The notes under the pieces were generated by a model. That model did not search any database. It saw nothing but the letters and a program-made list of their open reading frames with translations, and was not told where the DNA came from. A stretch of 64,000 nucleotides of DNA from Rhodobium orientis (GTDB lineage Bacteria; Pseudomonadota; Alphaproteobacteria; Rhizobiales; Rhodobiaceae), in contig NZ_NPEV01000011.1 of the NCBI RefSeq assembly GCF_003258835.1, positions 49,410 to 113,409 on the forward strand. Direction: 5' to 3'. Shown here piece by piece: positions 29,513-38,520 of this stretch. A program made the position numbers and the translations under genes. Each line of letters begins with the position of its first letter. The first letter of the stretch is position 1.

Positions 29513-29533
29513 ATGATAGCACACTGCTATCAT
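29513..29533. promoter_or_regulatory. operator palindrome of the toxin-antitoxin operon
   Basis: ATGATAGCA (29513-29521), CAC, TGCTATCAT (29525-29533) is a perfect 9-3-9 inverted repeat 12 bases upstream of the antitoxin start. FitAB and VapBC complexes bind such inverted repeats to repress their own promoter, so autoregulation is inferred. Confidence 0.75.
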
Positions 29534-29585
29534 AGCGCGTCGAGGAACCTGCGGCAAGGAACCCCGGCCCTGCTCCGAGCGGGAC

Positions 29586-29987
29586 TCAGCGCGGATACCA
29601 GGTCTCGCGGGCGACCTTGTTGCTGCCGGCGTAGGTCCACACGCCCTCGAATGAGCCGTCGTCCTGCTCGATGTAGAAGGCCATGCCGAAGCTCTGCCCG
29701 GAGATGTAGCCGACCGACAGCGCGGCGTCGTTCGGCGTCGCCCCGCCGATCCGGAACGTGTCGTTCTCGAACACGGCGCCGAGCCCGGTGCCGACATAAT
29801 TCTGCCCCGCGATCGACCAGACGACCCGGTAGGTCTGACCGGTCCGCGAGACGCTGACGGTGCCCTGGTATTCGCCGCCCGTATTGGGGTTCTCGCCGAC
29901 GACGTCGTAGCTGCCCGTCGGATCGGCAAGCGCCGCACCGCAAAGGAACAGGAAGGCCGCCGCTGCCGCCGTCATGTGTTTCAGCAT
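29586..29987 (-). CDS. secreted hypothetical protein
   Basis: A 133-residue protein with a clear Sec signal peptide (MLKHMTAAAAAFLFLCGAALA, cleavage about residue 21) and a mature part of about 110 residues rich in Gly, Tyr, Ser and Thr: 'GSYDVVGENPNTGGEYQGTV', 'YRVVWSIAGQNYVGTGLG', 'GVWTYAGSN'. The alternating pattern suggests a beta-sandwich or small barrel such as lipocalin-like domains. I do not recognise a named family. It lies between adhC and the antitoxin gene, same strand, 81 bases after adhC. Confidence 0.75.
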   Translation of the reverse strand: MLKHMTAAAAAFLFLCGAALADPTGSYDVVGENPNTGGEYQGTVSVSRTGQTYRVVWSIAGQNYVGTGLGAVFENDTFRIGGATPNDAALSVGYISGQSFGMAFYIEQDDGSFEGVWTYAGSNKVARETWYPR

Positions 29988-30068
29988 GTTCGTTTTTCCC
30001 TCCCTGGCCTCCGCGGCCGTTTGCGACGCGCACTGCGGCGCGTCGCACCCTTGCCCGCGTCGGACAGC

Positions 30069-31178
<1,110 letters not shown>

Positions 31179-31812
31179 GGCGATATGTCCCTTCGTGTCT
31201 GCGTCATTGGCGCGCAGTTTCGATCAAGACGACCGGACGTGCAAACCGAAATCGGGCCGCCGGGGGAAAATCCGAAGGCAGGCGAAGGGCGGGCGGAAAA
31301 CGCCGGGAAACCGGGCATGGGACACCCGGACAACGCACCGGCGGAGGGTGGGAGCGGATAAGGAAACGCAGTCGCGGCCCGCCCGCCGGCAGGCGGATTG
31401 CCGGCGGCGCGAGCCCGTCAGGACGACATTGCAGAATGAGGAAAATGGATTGGCGTGGAAAAACAGCCGGCCGGAACGATGGCGAATTCCGGCCCGGTCG
31501 ACAGGCGTGAACCAAGACACCTCCCCCGCGCACGCGCGGCAGGTAAAGGCGATACCGGCATCTCCGGCCGGGACGGGACGCGCAGCCACTCGGCACCGCG
31601 CGGCTCGAACGGGCGAACCGTTGAGGCGCCTGCGGCTGCCGGCGACGGCCGGGAGATAAGGATCACCACGGCCCGGTCAAACACCCTGCCGCCCGGCCAA
31701 GGCGTCTGTCGGGCCGAGGTGATCACCGCCGAGCGAGGAGCCGGCCGGAACCGCGAAAAGAGACGCGAACCGGCAATGCCGGCGCGGCCGGCGCCCCGAA
31801 GGTGCTCGGACG
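31179..31812. other. 634-bp stretch without a recognisable gene
   Basis: Between adhC (starts 31178, leftward) and the gene ending at 31813 I find open frames on both strands, but all are rich in Arg, Pro and Gly, lack ribosome binding sites and resemble no family. The first part must contain the adhC promoter. Many short GC-rich inverted repeats occur (for instance GCCCGCCGGC near 31380). It could be a decayed gene or hold an RNA; nothing specific can be supported. Confidence 0.5.
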
Positions 31813-32511
31813 TTACTGAATCATGGTCTTCCGCTTGGTCAACAGCGGGAAGTTCATGAAGGTCGACAGCGGCGTCTCATACTCAAGCAGCTTGACCTTC
31901 GGCTTGCGGTCGCTCAGCGGCGCCATGCCGATCGCCGCAGACACCGGCGCGGAGGTCTTCGGCTCCCAGAGCTTGGCGCGCGGATTGGGCGTCGACAGCA
32001 GCGGCAGATTCAGCCACGAGGAAAACGGATGTTGGGTCTTTAACACGGCAGGCATCCCTTCATTGGTGAAAATCAGCATATCGCTGGGTGGCATCATCGG
32101 CGAATAACGCCGTTTCCCCAGGAGCCGTGAGACTTCCTGGGTGAAAGTGTAGGATTCCGGATCGGCGATCTTGACGGGAATCGACTTGACCTCGTCGGCC
32201 GCCGCCCGGGCCTCCAGAACACGTCCATAAGGAACACGGACAATCAGCAGGTAGTTCCCTTCCGAGACGGGACCGGCATAGGCGTCGGCCGCCGCATCCC
32301 ACAGGCCGGCCTTCACCAGGGCGCGCCGGGTATCGGTCTTGGCGCGCCGAGTGTCATCTTTTGTTGACACATCCTCGGCGTCCTTCTTGGAACTCCGGGG
32401 CGGACCGACGATGTCCATGTCGTTATTCGAGAAGCCGCTCTCTTCAAGGGCCGAACACACGGATTCGGCGTCCTTCTTCTTCTCGTAGAGCCTCGTGAGT
32501 ATGGTCGTCAT
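31813..32511 (-). CDS. hypothetical protein with general-stress-like N-terminus and C-terminal repeats, next to puc genes
   Basis: A 232-residue protein. Residues 1-36 ('TILTRLYEKKKDAESVCSAL', 'SGFSNNDMDIV') resemble the start of the GSP17M/YflT general stress domain; a second strand-helix block 'GNYLLIVRVPYGRVLEARAA' (about residues 85-104) would complete it. The C-terminal third has no known domain but carries a repeat: 'HPFSSWLNLPLLSTPNPRAK' (about 162-181) and 'TPLSTFMNFPLLTKRKTM' (about 213-230). It has no signal peptide or membrane helix. It is transcribed away from pucBA over a shared 483-bp region, so it may share light or oxygen control. Function unknown. Confidence 0.7.
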   Translation of the reverse strand: MTTILTRLYEKKKDAESVCSALEESGFSNNDMDIVGPPRSSKKDAEDVSTKDDTRRAKTDTRRALVKAGLWDAAADAYAGPVSEGNYLLIVRVPYGRVLEARAAADEVKSIPVKIADPESYTFTQEVSRLLGKRRYSPMMPPSDMLIFTNEGMPAVLKTQHPFSSWLNLPLLSTPNPRAKLWEPKTSAPVSAAIGMAPLSDRKPKVKLLEYETPLSTFMNFPLLTKRKTMIQ

Positions 32512-32808
32512 CCTGCAGTCCTTCCTTCTTCGCTTGGCGGCGCGGCCTTATGTCGCTTTGGCGGCAAACGGATGTCAGGCCGGTAGCATATTACTCAATC
32601 AGCGCCCTTTCGACGCGGGTTCCTTGCTGTCATGAGAATGTTGCCCGGCATCTTCAAACCTACGCAAACGCCCCGTTTTCAAGTCCACAGTAGCTTGAAA
32701 TCGCCCGTTTTTTGCCAGCCAAAGGCGCCACAGCCATCCTCAAACGACACATCGCGACCGTCGTCACGACCAGTGTAATTATCAGTGAGTGCTCCTCAAA
32801 CGGCTATG

Positions 32809-32826
32809 TGTCAAATGATCTTTACG
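32809..32826. promoter_or_regulatory. degenerate PpsR/CrtJ-type site
   Basis: TGTCAAATGATCTTTACG matches TGT-N12-ACA except for the last base. It shares the TGTCAAAT half with the perfect site that starts 26 bases to the right, so the two could be bound cooperatively. Confidence 0.5.
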
Positions 32827-32834
32827 TTTGCAAA

Positions 32835-32852
32835 TGTCAAATAATCATGACA
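32835..32852. promoter_or_regulatory. PpsR/CrtJ-type operator
   Basis: TGTCAAATAATCATGACA is an exact TGT-N12-ACA, and its ends form a TGTCA-N8-TGACA dyad. This is the established binding sequence of the photosynthesis repressor/antirepressor PpsR (CrtJ) in purple bacteria. It lies 142 bases before the pucB start. Confidence 0.7.
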
Positions 32853-32994
32853 CTTTCGACAGTGGCCGCGCCGACCAAGCTTCATGTCGAAAGGACGCTG
32901 TGGTGCGTGCTGGCCGACAGGTTGCCCCCCGGAGCGGCAACGTTCCGGAGCCTTTCGGAAAACAGCGTCGATCGAAGCAGATAGGAGTCGACAA

Positions 32995-33150
32995 ATGGAA
33001 ATCGATCCTGAGAAGGTCTGGCCGTCTGGCTTGACCCTTCCCGAAGCGGAAGAACTGCACAAGTACGTCATCGACGGCACTCGTGTGTTCGGCTTCATGG
33101 CCCTCGTGGCCCATTTTCTGACCGCCGTCGCCACCCCGTGGCTCGGGTAA
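32995..33150 (+). CDS. pucB: light-harvesting complex LH2 beta subunit
   Basis: A 51-residue single-helix antenna polypeptide: polar N-terminus '[20 protein letters not shown]', then '[20 protein letters not shown]'. The two conserved histidines are present: His22 near the membrane surface and His40, expected to bind a B850 bacteriochlorophyll; the C-terminus is 'PWLG'. ATAGGAG precedes the ATG. The gene is followed after 12 bases by the alpha gene. Too short for many gene callers, but the family match is clear. Confidence 0.92.
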   Translation: MEIDPEKVWPSGLTLPEAEELHKYVIDGTRVFGFMALVAHFLTAVATPWLG

Positions 33151-33162
33151 GGGAGGAAAGTT

Positions 33163-33399
33163 ATGAATAATGCACGGATTTGGCTGGTGGTGAAACCGAC
33201 CGTTGGCCTTCCCCTCTTCCTTGGTGGCGTTGCCCTGACCGCTCTTGGCATCCACGTCGCCGTCCTGGCCGCGACTGATTGGTATCCCGCGTACTGGAAT
33301 GGCGGTCCGACCGCTGCCCAGACCGTGGTTGCCCCGGTTGCTGCCGAGCCGGCGTCGCTGACGCTGCCGACCGGCGAACAGGCGACCCTGACCTTCTAA
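33163..33399 (+). CDS. pucA: light-harvesting complex LH2 alpha subunit
   Basis: A 78-residue antenna polypeptide. It starts 'MNNARIWLVVKPTVGLPLFL', with the membrane helix over about residues 12-35 and the bacteriochlorophyll-binding His31 in 'LGIHVAVL'. After the helix comes 'DWYPAYWNG': Tyr and Trp at the two positions that in Rhodoblastus acidophilus distinguish B800-850 from blue-shifted B800-820 antennae, so an 850-nm type is expected. The C-terminus has an extra roughly 27-residue Ala/Pro/Thr-rich tail ('AEPASLTLPTGEQATLTF') longer than in many alpha chains. AGGAAAG precedes the ATG. Confidence 0.92.
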   Translation: MNNARIWLVVKPTVGLPLFLGGVALTALGIHVAVLAATDWYPAYWNGGPTAAQTVVAPVAAEPASLTLPTGEQATLTF

Positions 33400-33468
33400 G
33401 GTTGCGGTCGAAACTGCATCGGGAGTCCCGCTGCAGGAGGATGTCTTCTCCTCGTGAGAGCGCCTTGC

Positions 33469-33504
33469 GGGAAGGTCAAAGTCATTTTCGGCTTCGTCCT
33501 TCCC
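33469..33504 (+). terminator. possible hairpin after pucA
   Basis: GGGAAGG (33469-33475) and CCTTCCC (33498-33504) can pair around a 22-base loop, between pucA and the next gene. There is no T-run. In Rhodobacter, hairpins here stabilise the pucBA segment of the transcript; a similar role is possible. The rest of the 278-bp gap shows nothing I can name. Confidence 0.35.
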
Positions 33505-33677
33505 AAAGCGCTGTCAAGCGGGCTCCCGTTTAGCGGTACGCAAATATCGTCGTTCCAAGCGATGGTATACGGGGCGTCCGGGCGGCACGGTTTCGGACCC
33601 TCTTCGGGACGCGGCCGGCGCGGCTCGGGCGTCACCGTTTTACCGAATTCCCGATACTGCCTTCGGATGCTTCGGTC

Positions 33678-35081
33678 ATGAGTCGATTCAGAGACATTGC
33701 CCTCAGGAAGCTCGCGAATCTCGGGCCGCGCTACCTGCCGTTCGCCGATGCGGCAACGGAGGAGTTGCCGCTCGGCCGCCTGTTGCGCCTGTCCCTCTTT
33801 CAGGTGACGGTCGGCATGGCGCTGGTGCTCCTGGTCGGCACGCTCAACCGGGTCATGATCGTCGAACTGGCCGTGCCGGCGACCATCGTCGGCGTCATGG
33901 TCTCCCTGCCGCTGGTCTTTGCCCCGTTCCGCGCCCTGATCGGCTTCAAGTCCGACATCCACACCTCCGCGCTCGGCTGGCGCCGCGTCCCCTATATATG
34001 GAAGGGCACGCTGCTGCAGTTCGGCGGCTTCGCCATCATGCCGTTCGCGCTGCTGGTGCTGTCCGGCTTTGCGGAGGCGCACGACGCGCCGGCCTGGATC
34101 GGCATTTCCGGCGCCGCGCTTGCCTTCCTGCTCGTCGGCGCTGGCGCCCATATGGTGCAGACCGTCGGCCTCGCCCTCGCCACGGACCTTGCCCCGCCGG
34201 AAGATCAGCCGAAGGTCGTCGGCCTCATGTACGTCATGATGTTGCTCGGCATGGGCGCCAGCGCCTTGGTCTTCGGCTGGCTGCTCGACCCCTACACGCC
34301 GGCCCGCCTCGTCCAGGTCATCCAGGGCGCCGCCGTCGTCACCGCCGCCCTCAACATCCTCGCCCTGTGGAAGCAGGAGGCGCGCGACCGCAAGCGCGCC
34401 ATGACGCCGACGGTCAAGCCCGACTTCAACGAATCCTGGCGCGACTTCGTGCGCGGCATCGGCACCCGCACGCGCCTCGTCGCCATCGGCCTCGGCACCA
34501 CCGGCTTCGGCATGGCCGACGTCATCCTGGAGCCATTCGGCGGCCAGGTGCTCGACATGACGGTTTCAGGCACCACCAAGCTGACGGCCGCGCTCGCCGC
34601 CGGCGGCCTCGTCGGCTTCGCCCTTGCCTCCAAGGTGCTGACCAACGGCTACAGCCCCTTGCGCCTTGCCCGCATCGGCGCCGTTGCCGGCATTCCAGGC
34701 TTCGTCGCGATCATCATGGCCGCGCCGATGGATTCGCTCGCCCTGCTGGTCGCCGGAACGACGCTCACCGGCTTCGGCGCCGGCCTCTTCGGCCACGGCA
34801 CCCTGACGGAGACCATGCGCGCCGCACCGAAGCAGCACATCGGCCTGGCGCTTGGTGCCTGGGGCGCGGTGCAGGCGACCTGCGCCGGCGTTGCCGTCAC
34901 CATCGGCGGCGCCATCCGCGACATTATCCTCGCCATGCCGATCTCCGCCGAATACGGCGCGGCGACGCCCTACTATCCGGTCTTTGCCATCGAGATCGTC
35001 CTCTTGATCCTCGCCCTTGCCGTGATGCAGCCGCTGATTTCCCGCGGCATCGCCGTTGCCGGCCGCCAGCCCGCCGAATGA
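33678..35081 (+). CDS. pucC: PucC/LhaA family light-harvesting assembly transporter
   Basis: A 467-residue membrane protein with about 12 helices, of the BCD/PucC branch of the major facilitator superfamily, needed for assembly of the light-harvesting antenna. Typical segments: 'LGRLLRLSLFQVTVGMALVL' (about residues 32-51), 'GTLNRVMIVELAVPATIVG', 'FAPFRALIGFKSDIHTSALG', 'WRRVPYIWKGTLLQFGGFAI' and 'GFGAGLFGHGTLTETMRAAP'. The position 278 bp downstream of pucBA supports its assignment to LH2 assembly rather than to bacteriochlorophyll export or LH1. Confidence 0.9.
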   Translation: MSRFRDIALRKLANLGPRYLPFADAATEELPLGRLLRLSLFQVTVGMALVLLVGTLNRVMIVELAVPATIVGVMVSLPLVFAPFRALIGFKSDIHTSALGWRRVPYIWKGTLLQFGGFAIMPFALLVLSGFAEAHDAPAWIGISGAALAFLLVGAGAHMVQTVGLALATDLAPPEDQPKVVGLMYVMMLLGMGASALVFGWLLDPYTPARLVQVIQGAAVVTAALNILALWKQEARDRKRAMTPTVKPDFNESWRDFVRGIGTRTRLVAIGLGTTGFGMADVILEPFGGQVLDMTVSGTTKLTAALAAGGLVGFALASKVLTNGYSPLRLARIGAVAGIPGFVAIIMAAPMDSLALLVAGTTLTGFGAGLFGHGTLTETMRAAPKQHIGLALGAWGAVQATCAGVAVTIGGAIRDIILAMPISAEYGAATPYYPVFAIEIVLLILALAVMQPLISRGIAVAGRQPAE

Positions 35082-35245
35082 CGTAGGCGCGCGGCCCGAA
35101 AACGCGCCAAGAGCCGCACGATTGCGGCATCCCTGACGGTTTCCATCAAACGGGCAATCAACTACGGTTGCGTCCCATCCGCCCCGCGCATCCGCCGCGG
35201 CGGCAAAAAATCCGGTTTCAGTGACGGGGAGGCTAGGCAACAAAA

Positions 35246-36607
35246 ATGACGGACTCGGTGAAATATTTCCTGCCCGAGGAACGCATTCCGCGCACCTGGT
35301 ACAACATCATCGCCGACCTGCCGGAGCCGCCGGCGCCGGTGCTCAATCCCGGCACGAAACAGCCGATCGGGCCGGAGGATCTTGCCGCCATCTTCCCGAT
35401 GTCGCTGATCGCCCAGGAGGTCTCGACGGAGCGCGAGATCGAGATCCCGGACCCGGTCCGCGACATCTACAAGCTCTGGCGCCCCTCGCCGCTGATCCGC
35501 GCCCGCCGGCTGGAAGCCGCCCTCGATACGCCTGCAAAGATCTATTTCAAATATGAGGGCGTCAGCCCGGCCGGCAGCCACAAGCCGAACACCGCCGTCG
35601 CCCAGGCCTTCTACAACAAGGAGGCCGGCATCACGAAGCTCTCCACCGAGACCGGCGCCGGCCAGTGGGGCTCCTCGCTCGCCTTTGCCGGCTCGCTGTT
35701 CGGCCTTGAGGTCAAGGTCTACATGGTCCGCGTCAGCTTCAACCAGAAGCCCTACCGGCGCGCCCTGATGGAGACCTACGGCGCCACCTGCATTCCGAGC
35801 CCGAGCGAGGAGACGGAGTGTGGCCGCGCCATCCTCGCCGAGCACCCGGACAGCCCCGGCTCCCTCGGCATCGCCATCTCCGAGGCCGTGGAGGTCGCCG
35901 CCCAGAACGCCGACACCAACTACTCGCTCGGCTCCGTGCTGAACCACGTGCTGCTGCACCAGTCGGTGATCGGCCAGGAGGCGATGGAGCAGATGGAGAT
36001 GGCCGGCGACGAGCCGGACGTCATCATCGGCTGCGCCGGCGGCGGCTCGAACTTCGCCGGCCTTGCGTTCCCCTATATCGGCGCCAAGCTGCGCGGCGGC
36101 CCGGCCCCGAAGATCGTCGCCGTGGAGCCGGCCGCCTGCCCGACCCTGTCGCGCGGCAGCTACGCCTATGATTTCGGCGACACCGCCCACCTGACGCCGC
36201 TGATGAAGATGTACACCCTCGGCGCCGGCTTCATCCCGCCGGGCTTCCACGCCGGGGGACTGCGCTACCACGGCATGTCGCCGCTGGTCAGCCAGTTGAT
36301 GGAGCTCGGCGAGATCGAGGCCCGCGCCGTCCAGCAGCTCGGCTGCTTCGAGGCCGGCATCCAGTTCGCCCGCTCCGAGGGCATCGTCCCGGCGCCGGAA
36401 TCGACCCACGCCGTGCGCGTCGCCATCGACGAGGCGCTGGCCGCGAAAGAGGCGGGCGAGGCCAAGACCATCCTCTTCAACCTCTCCGGCCACGGCCATT
36501 TCGACATGCAGGCGTATATGGACTACTTCGCCGGCAAGCTGGAAGACCGCGACTACGACGAGGCGGAACTCAAGCGCTCGCTGGCCGAGCTGCCGGCGGC
36601 GGAATAG
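35246..36607 (+). CDS. trpB2: TrpB2-type tryptophan synthase beta-like PLP enzyme
   Basis: A 453-residue PLP enzyme of the TrpB2 subgroup, longer than the usual TrpB of about 400 residues owing to an N-terminal extension ('[20 protein letters not shown]'). The PLP lysine is in 'GSHKPNTA' (about residues 111-118), '[15 protein letters not shown]' follows (about 134-148), and the phosphate loop is '[14 protein letters not shown]' (about 263-276). TrpB2 proteins act as stand-alone indole-to-tryptophan (or indole salvage) enzymes. No trpA or trpF gene is near. Confidence 0.9.
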   Translation: MTDSVKYFLPEERIPRTWYNIIADLPEPPAPVLNPGTKQPIGPEDLAAIFPMSLIAQEVSTEREIEIPDPVRDIYKLWRPSPLIRARRLEAALDTPAKIYFKYEGVSPAGSHKPNTAVAQAFYNKEAGITKLSTETGAGQWGSSLAFAGSLFGLEVKVYMVRVSFNQKPYRRALMETYGATCIPSPSEETECGRAILAEHPDSPGSLGIAISEAVEVAAQNADTNYSLGSVLNHVLLHQSVIGQEAMEQMEMAGDEPDVIIGCAGGGSNFAGLAFPYIGAKLRGGPAPKIVAVEPAACPTLSRGSYAYDFGDTAHLTPLMKMYTLGAGFIPPGFHAGGLRYHGMSPLVSQLMELGEIEARAVQQLGCFEAGIQFARSEGIVPAPESTHAVRVAIDEALAAKEAGEAKTILFNLSGHGHFDMQAYMDYFAGKLEDRDYDEAELKRSLAELPAAE

Positions 36608-36624
36608 TCAGTAAGATAAAGCAC

Positions 36625-36651
36625 TTTGGCCAGGATTGAATCCTGGCCAAA
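36625..36651. repeat. perfect 12-bp hairpin after trpB2
   Basis: TTTGGCCAGGAT (36625-36636), TGA, ATCCTGGCCAAA (36640-36651) forms a strong stem. On the plus strand it is followed by As rather than Ts, so it is not a classical terminator, although its place 18 bases after the trpB2 stop suggests it ends or protects that mRNA. Confidence 0.65.
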
Positions 36652-36690
36652 AAAAATCGACGCACACCGAACCGAGACGGAAAATCTAAG

Positions 36691-37236
36691 GTGGCGAGAA
36701 TTTTCCAATATCCCGAGCGTATCATAGGGCTTTTGTCTGGCTTAATTACGATTTTCGGATTTATTTACAGCCTAAATATCCAAAATTATATAGACTTACG
36801 AATACCAGATCTCTCTATTTACTCCTTTTTCTGGAGATCCATAATTTGGATTATATGCGAGGGTTTTTTCGCAATTGGATTTGCCATTCTGATCGTTTTT
36901 CTAGCTAGAATTCTTACTAGAATGTTCCTCGAAAAAAGCAAACTAATTACTATAATTACTCCAATTTTTATACTGAGTTTATTTCTCTCAGCTTGGCAAA
37001 CTATCATTTTTGCAGAGCATTTTTTTGATACAAGCAATTTGGAAATACCGACACGCTATTTTGCCGCGTCATTTAGAAATATTATAGCATTAATTTATTC
37101 AATAGTGATATTGTATTTACATGACAGAACGTTTGAAGTGGATGAGCGGCTTGAAAAGGAGGAAAAAGACATAAAATCAGATATTTCATTTGTTGGGTAT
37201 TTTGTCGTTTTTTGGATAACAGTATTATTTCATTGA
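36691..37236 (+). CDS. AT-rich orphan membrane protein
   Basis: A 181-residue protein with four to five hydrophobic segments (about residues 10-30, 45-75, 90-110, 125-142, 163-180) and one charged loop 'RTFEVDERLEKEEKDIKSDI' (about 146-165). No signal peptide and no family that I recognise. The base and codon use is quite unlike its neighbours: runs of A and T, codons such as ATA, TTA and AGA are common, and G+C is by eye about a third against about two thirds nearby. The start is a GTG at 36691 with AAGG directly upstream; no in-frame ATG is near. Likely acquired by transfer; function unknown. Confidence 0.6.
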   Translation: MARIFQYPERIIGLLSGLITIFGFIYSLNIQNYIDLRIPDLSIYSFFWRSIIWIICEGFFAIGFAILIVFLARILTRMFLEKSKLITIITPIFILSLFLSAWQTIIFAEHFFDTSNLEIPTRYFAASFRNIIALIYSIVILYLHDRTFEVDERLEKEEKDIKSDISFVGYFVVFWITVLFH

Positions 37237-37408
37237 ATTTGTTTTGTTCCCAAATGTAAGTGAACAATGGCTATTGATGCATGGATTTAGGATTCATCTG
37301 GGCAGAATTCGATTGATCTGCGAATATCAACACAATTGAAACTCGTTCAGTTCTGCCTGCCGCTAAATTCAGTCCAATCCTGCCAGTGATTCCGTAACAA
37401 AGGCTCCC

Positions 37409-38416
37409 ATGCCCCCCGGCCCGCGCAATCTGATCACCGACGTTCCCGGCCTTGCCGTCGGCAATGCCGAAAACGCGCGCGCCAAGACCGGCACAACAGT
37501 CGTCCTCTTCGACGAGCCGGCCGTCGCTTCCGTCAAGGTTCTGGGCGGCGCGCCGGGGACGCGGGAGGCGGCGCTGCTGGAGCCGGAGCAGACGGTGGGC
37601 GCCATCGACGCGCTGGTGCTGTCCGGCGGCTCGGCTTTCGGCCTCGATGCGGCCGGCGGCGTCATGGCGCGGCTCGCCGAAAGGGGCCGCGGCTTTGCCG
37701 TCGGCAACGCCCGGGTGCCGATCGTGCCGGAGGCGATTCTCTTCGATCTCATGAATGGCGGCGACAAGGACTGGGGCATGACCCCGCCCTTTCGCGACCT
37801 CGGCATCACCGCCCTCGACGCGGTCTCGGACGACTTCGCCCTCGGCACGGCCGGGGCCGGCTTCGGCGCGACGACGGCGACCCTGAAGGGCGGCCTCGGC
37901 TCGGCCTCCACGGTGCTCGCCTCCGGCCATACGGTCGGCGCGCTCGTTGCCGTCAACGCCCTCGGCTCGGCGACAATCGGCGACACCGGCCACTTCTGGG
38001 CCGCTGCCTTCGAGGAGGACGGCGAATTCGGCGGCCTCGGCTGGCCGCGGCCGACCCCGGAGACCGCCCGCGCCATCCGCACCAAATCGGGCGCAAAGCC
38101 CGGCACCAGCACGACCATCGCCGTCGTTGCCACCGACGCGATCCTGACCAAGGCCGAGGCCAAGCGCCTCGCCACCGCCGCCCATGACGGCATCGCCCGC
38201 GCCCTCTGGCCGGCCCACACGCCGCTCGACGGCGACCTCGTCTTTGCCGCCTCCACCGGCAAGAGGCCGCTCGCCGACCCGGTCGGCGATTCCATCCTGC
38301 TCGGCGCTGCGGCCGCAGCAACGCTCGCCCGGGCAATCGCCCGCGGCGTCCATGCAGCAACGGCCGGGCCCGGCGATACGCTGCCGACCTGGCAGTCCCG
38401 CTTCGGCAAGGCTTGA
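37409..38416 (+). CDS. P1/S58-family peptidase (DmpA/NylC-like)
   Basis: A 335-residue protein of the P1 family (N-terminal nucleophile hydrolases that include DmpA aminopeptidase and 6-aminohexanoate oligomer hydrolase). The start 'NLITDVPGLAVGNAENARAK' and 'VDAL'-like 'AIDALVLSGGSAFGLDAAGG' (about residues 67-86) are diagnostic. These enzymes mature by self-cleavage before a Ser or Thr; a candidate zone is 'KGGLGSASTVL' (about 159-169) or 'PGTSTTIAVVATDA' (about 230-243), and I cannot choose between them. Substrate unknown. Confidence 0.85.
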   Translation: MPPGPRNLITDVPGLAVGNAENARAKTGTTVVLFDEPAVASVKVLGGAPGTREAALLEPEQTVGAIDALVLSGGSAFGLDAAGGVMARLAERGRGFAVGNARVPIVPEAILFDLMNGGDKDWGMTPPFRDLGITALDAVSDDFALGTAGAGFGATTATLKGGLGSASTVLASGHTVGALVAVNALGSATIGDTGHFWAAAFEEDGEFGGLGWPRPTPETARAIRTKSGAKPGTSTTIAVVATDAILTKAEAKRLATAAHDGIARALWPAHTPLDGDLVFAASTGKRPLADPVGDSILLGAAAAATLARAIARGVHAATAGPGDTLPTWQSRFGKA

Positions 38417-38520
38417 CCCAGTTTCGCCACGCCGGGATGTTTGGTGGCGGATCAGGCGCCGGTGCTTGACCCGCCGCCCCGGAACTTGACCCGCTAACGA
38501 AGACAGGTGATGGAAACCGC

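Larger units (their letters stand above)
32512..32994. promoter_or_regulatory. divergent regulatory region before pucBA
   Basis: This 483-bp gap has no gene. It is visibly richer in A+T in its right half (32,600-32,860) than the surroundings, and carries two PpsR/CrtJ-like sites 140-190 bp before the beta-subunit gene. A region of that size would be expected to hold the oxygen- and light-controlled promoter of the LH2 genes and the promoter of the leftward gene. Confidence 0.65.

Noticed and set aside
31455..31859. A 134-codon plus-strand frame in the gene-less stretch
   Set aside because: Arg/Gly/Pro-rich, no ribosome binding site, no family, and it runs into the 3' end of a better-supported opposite gene.
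32774..32791. TGTAATTATCAGTGAGTG as a third PpsR site
   Set aside because: The right half is GTG rather than ACA, and there is no dyad.
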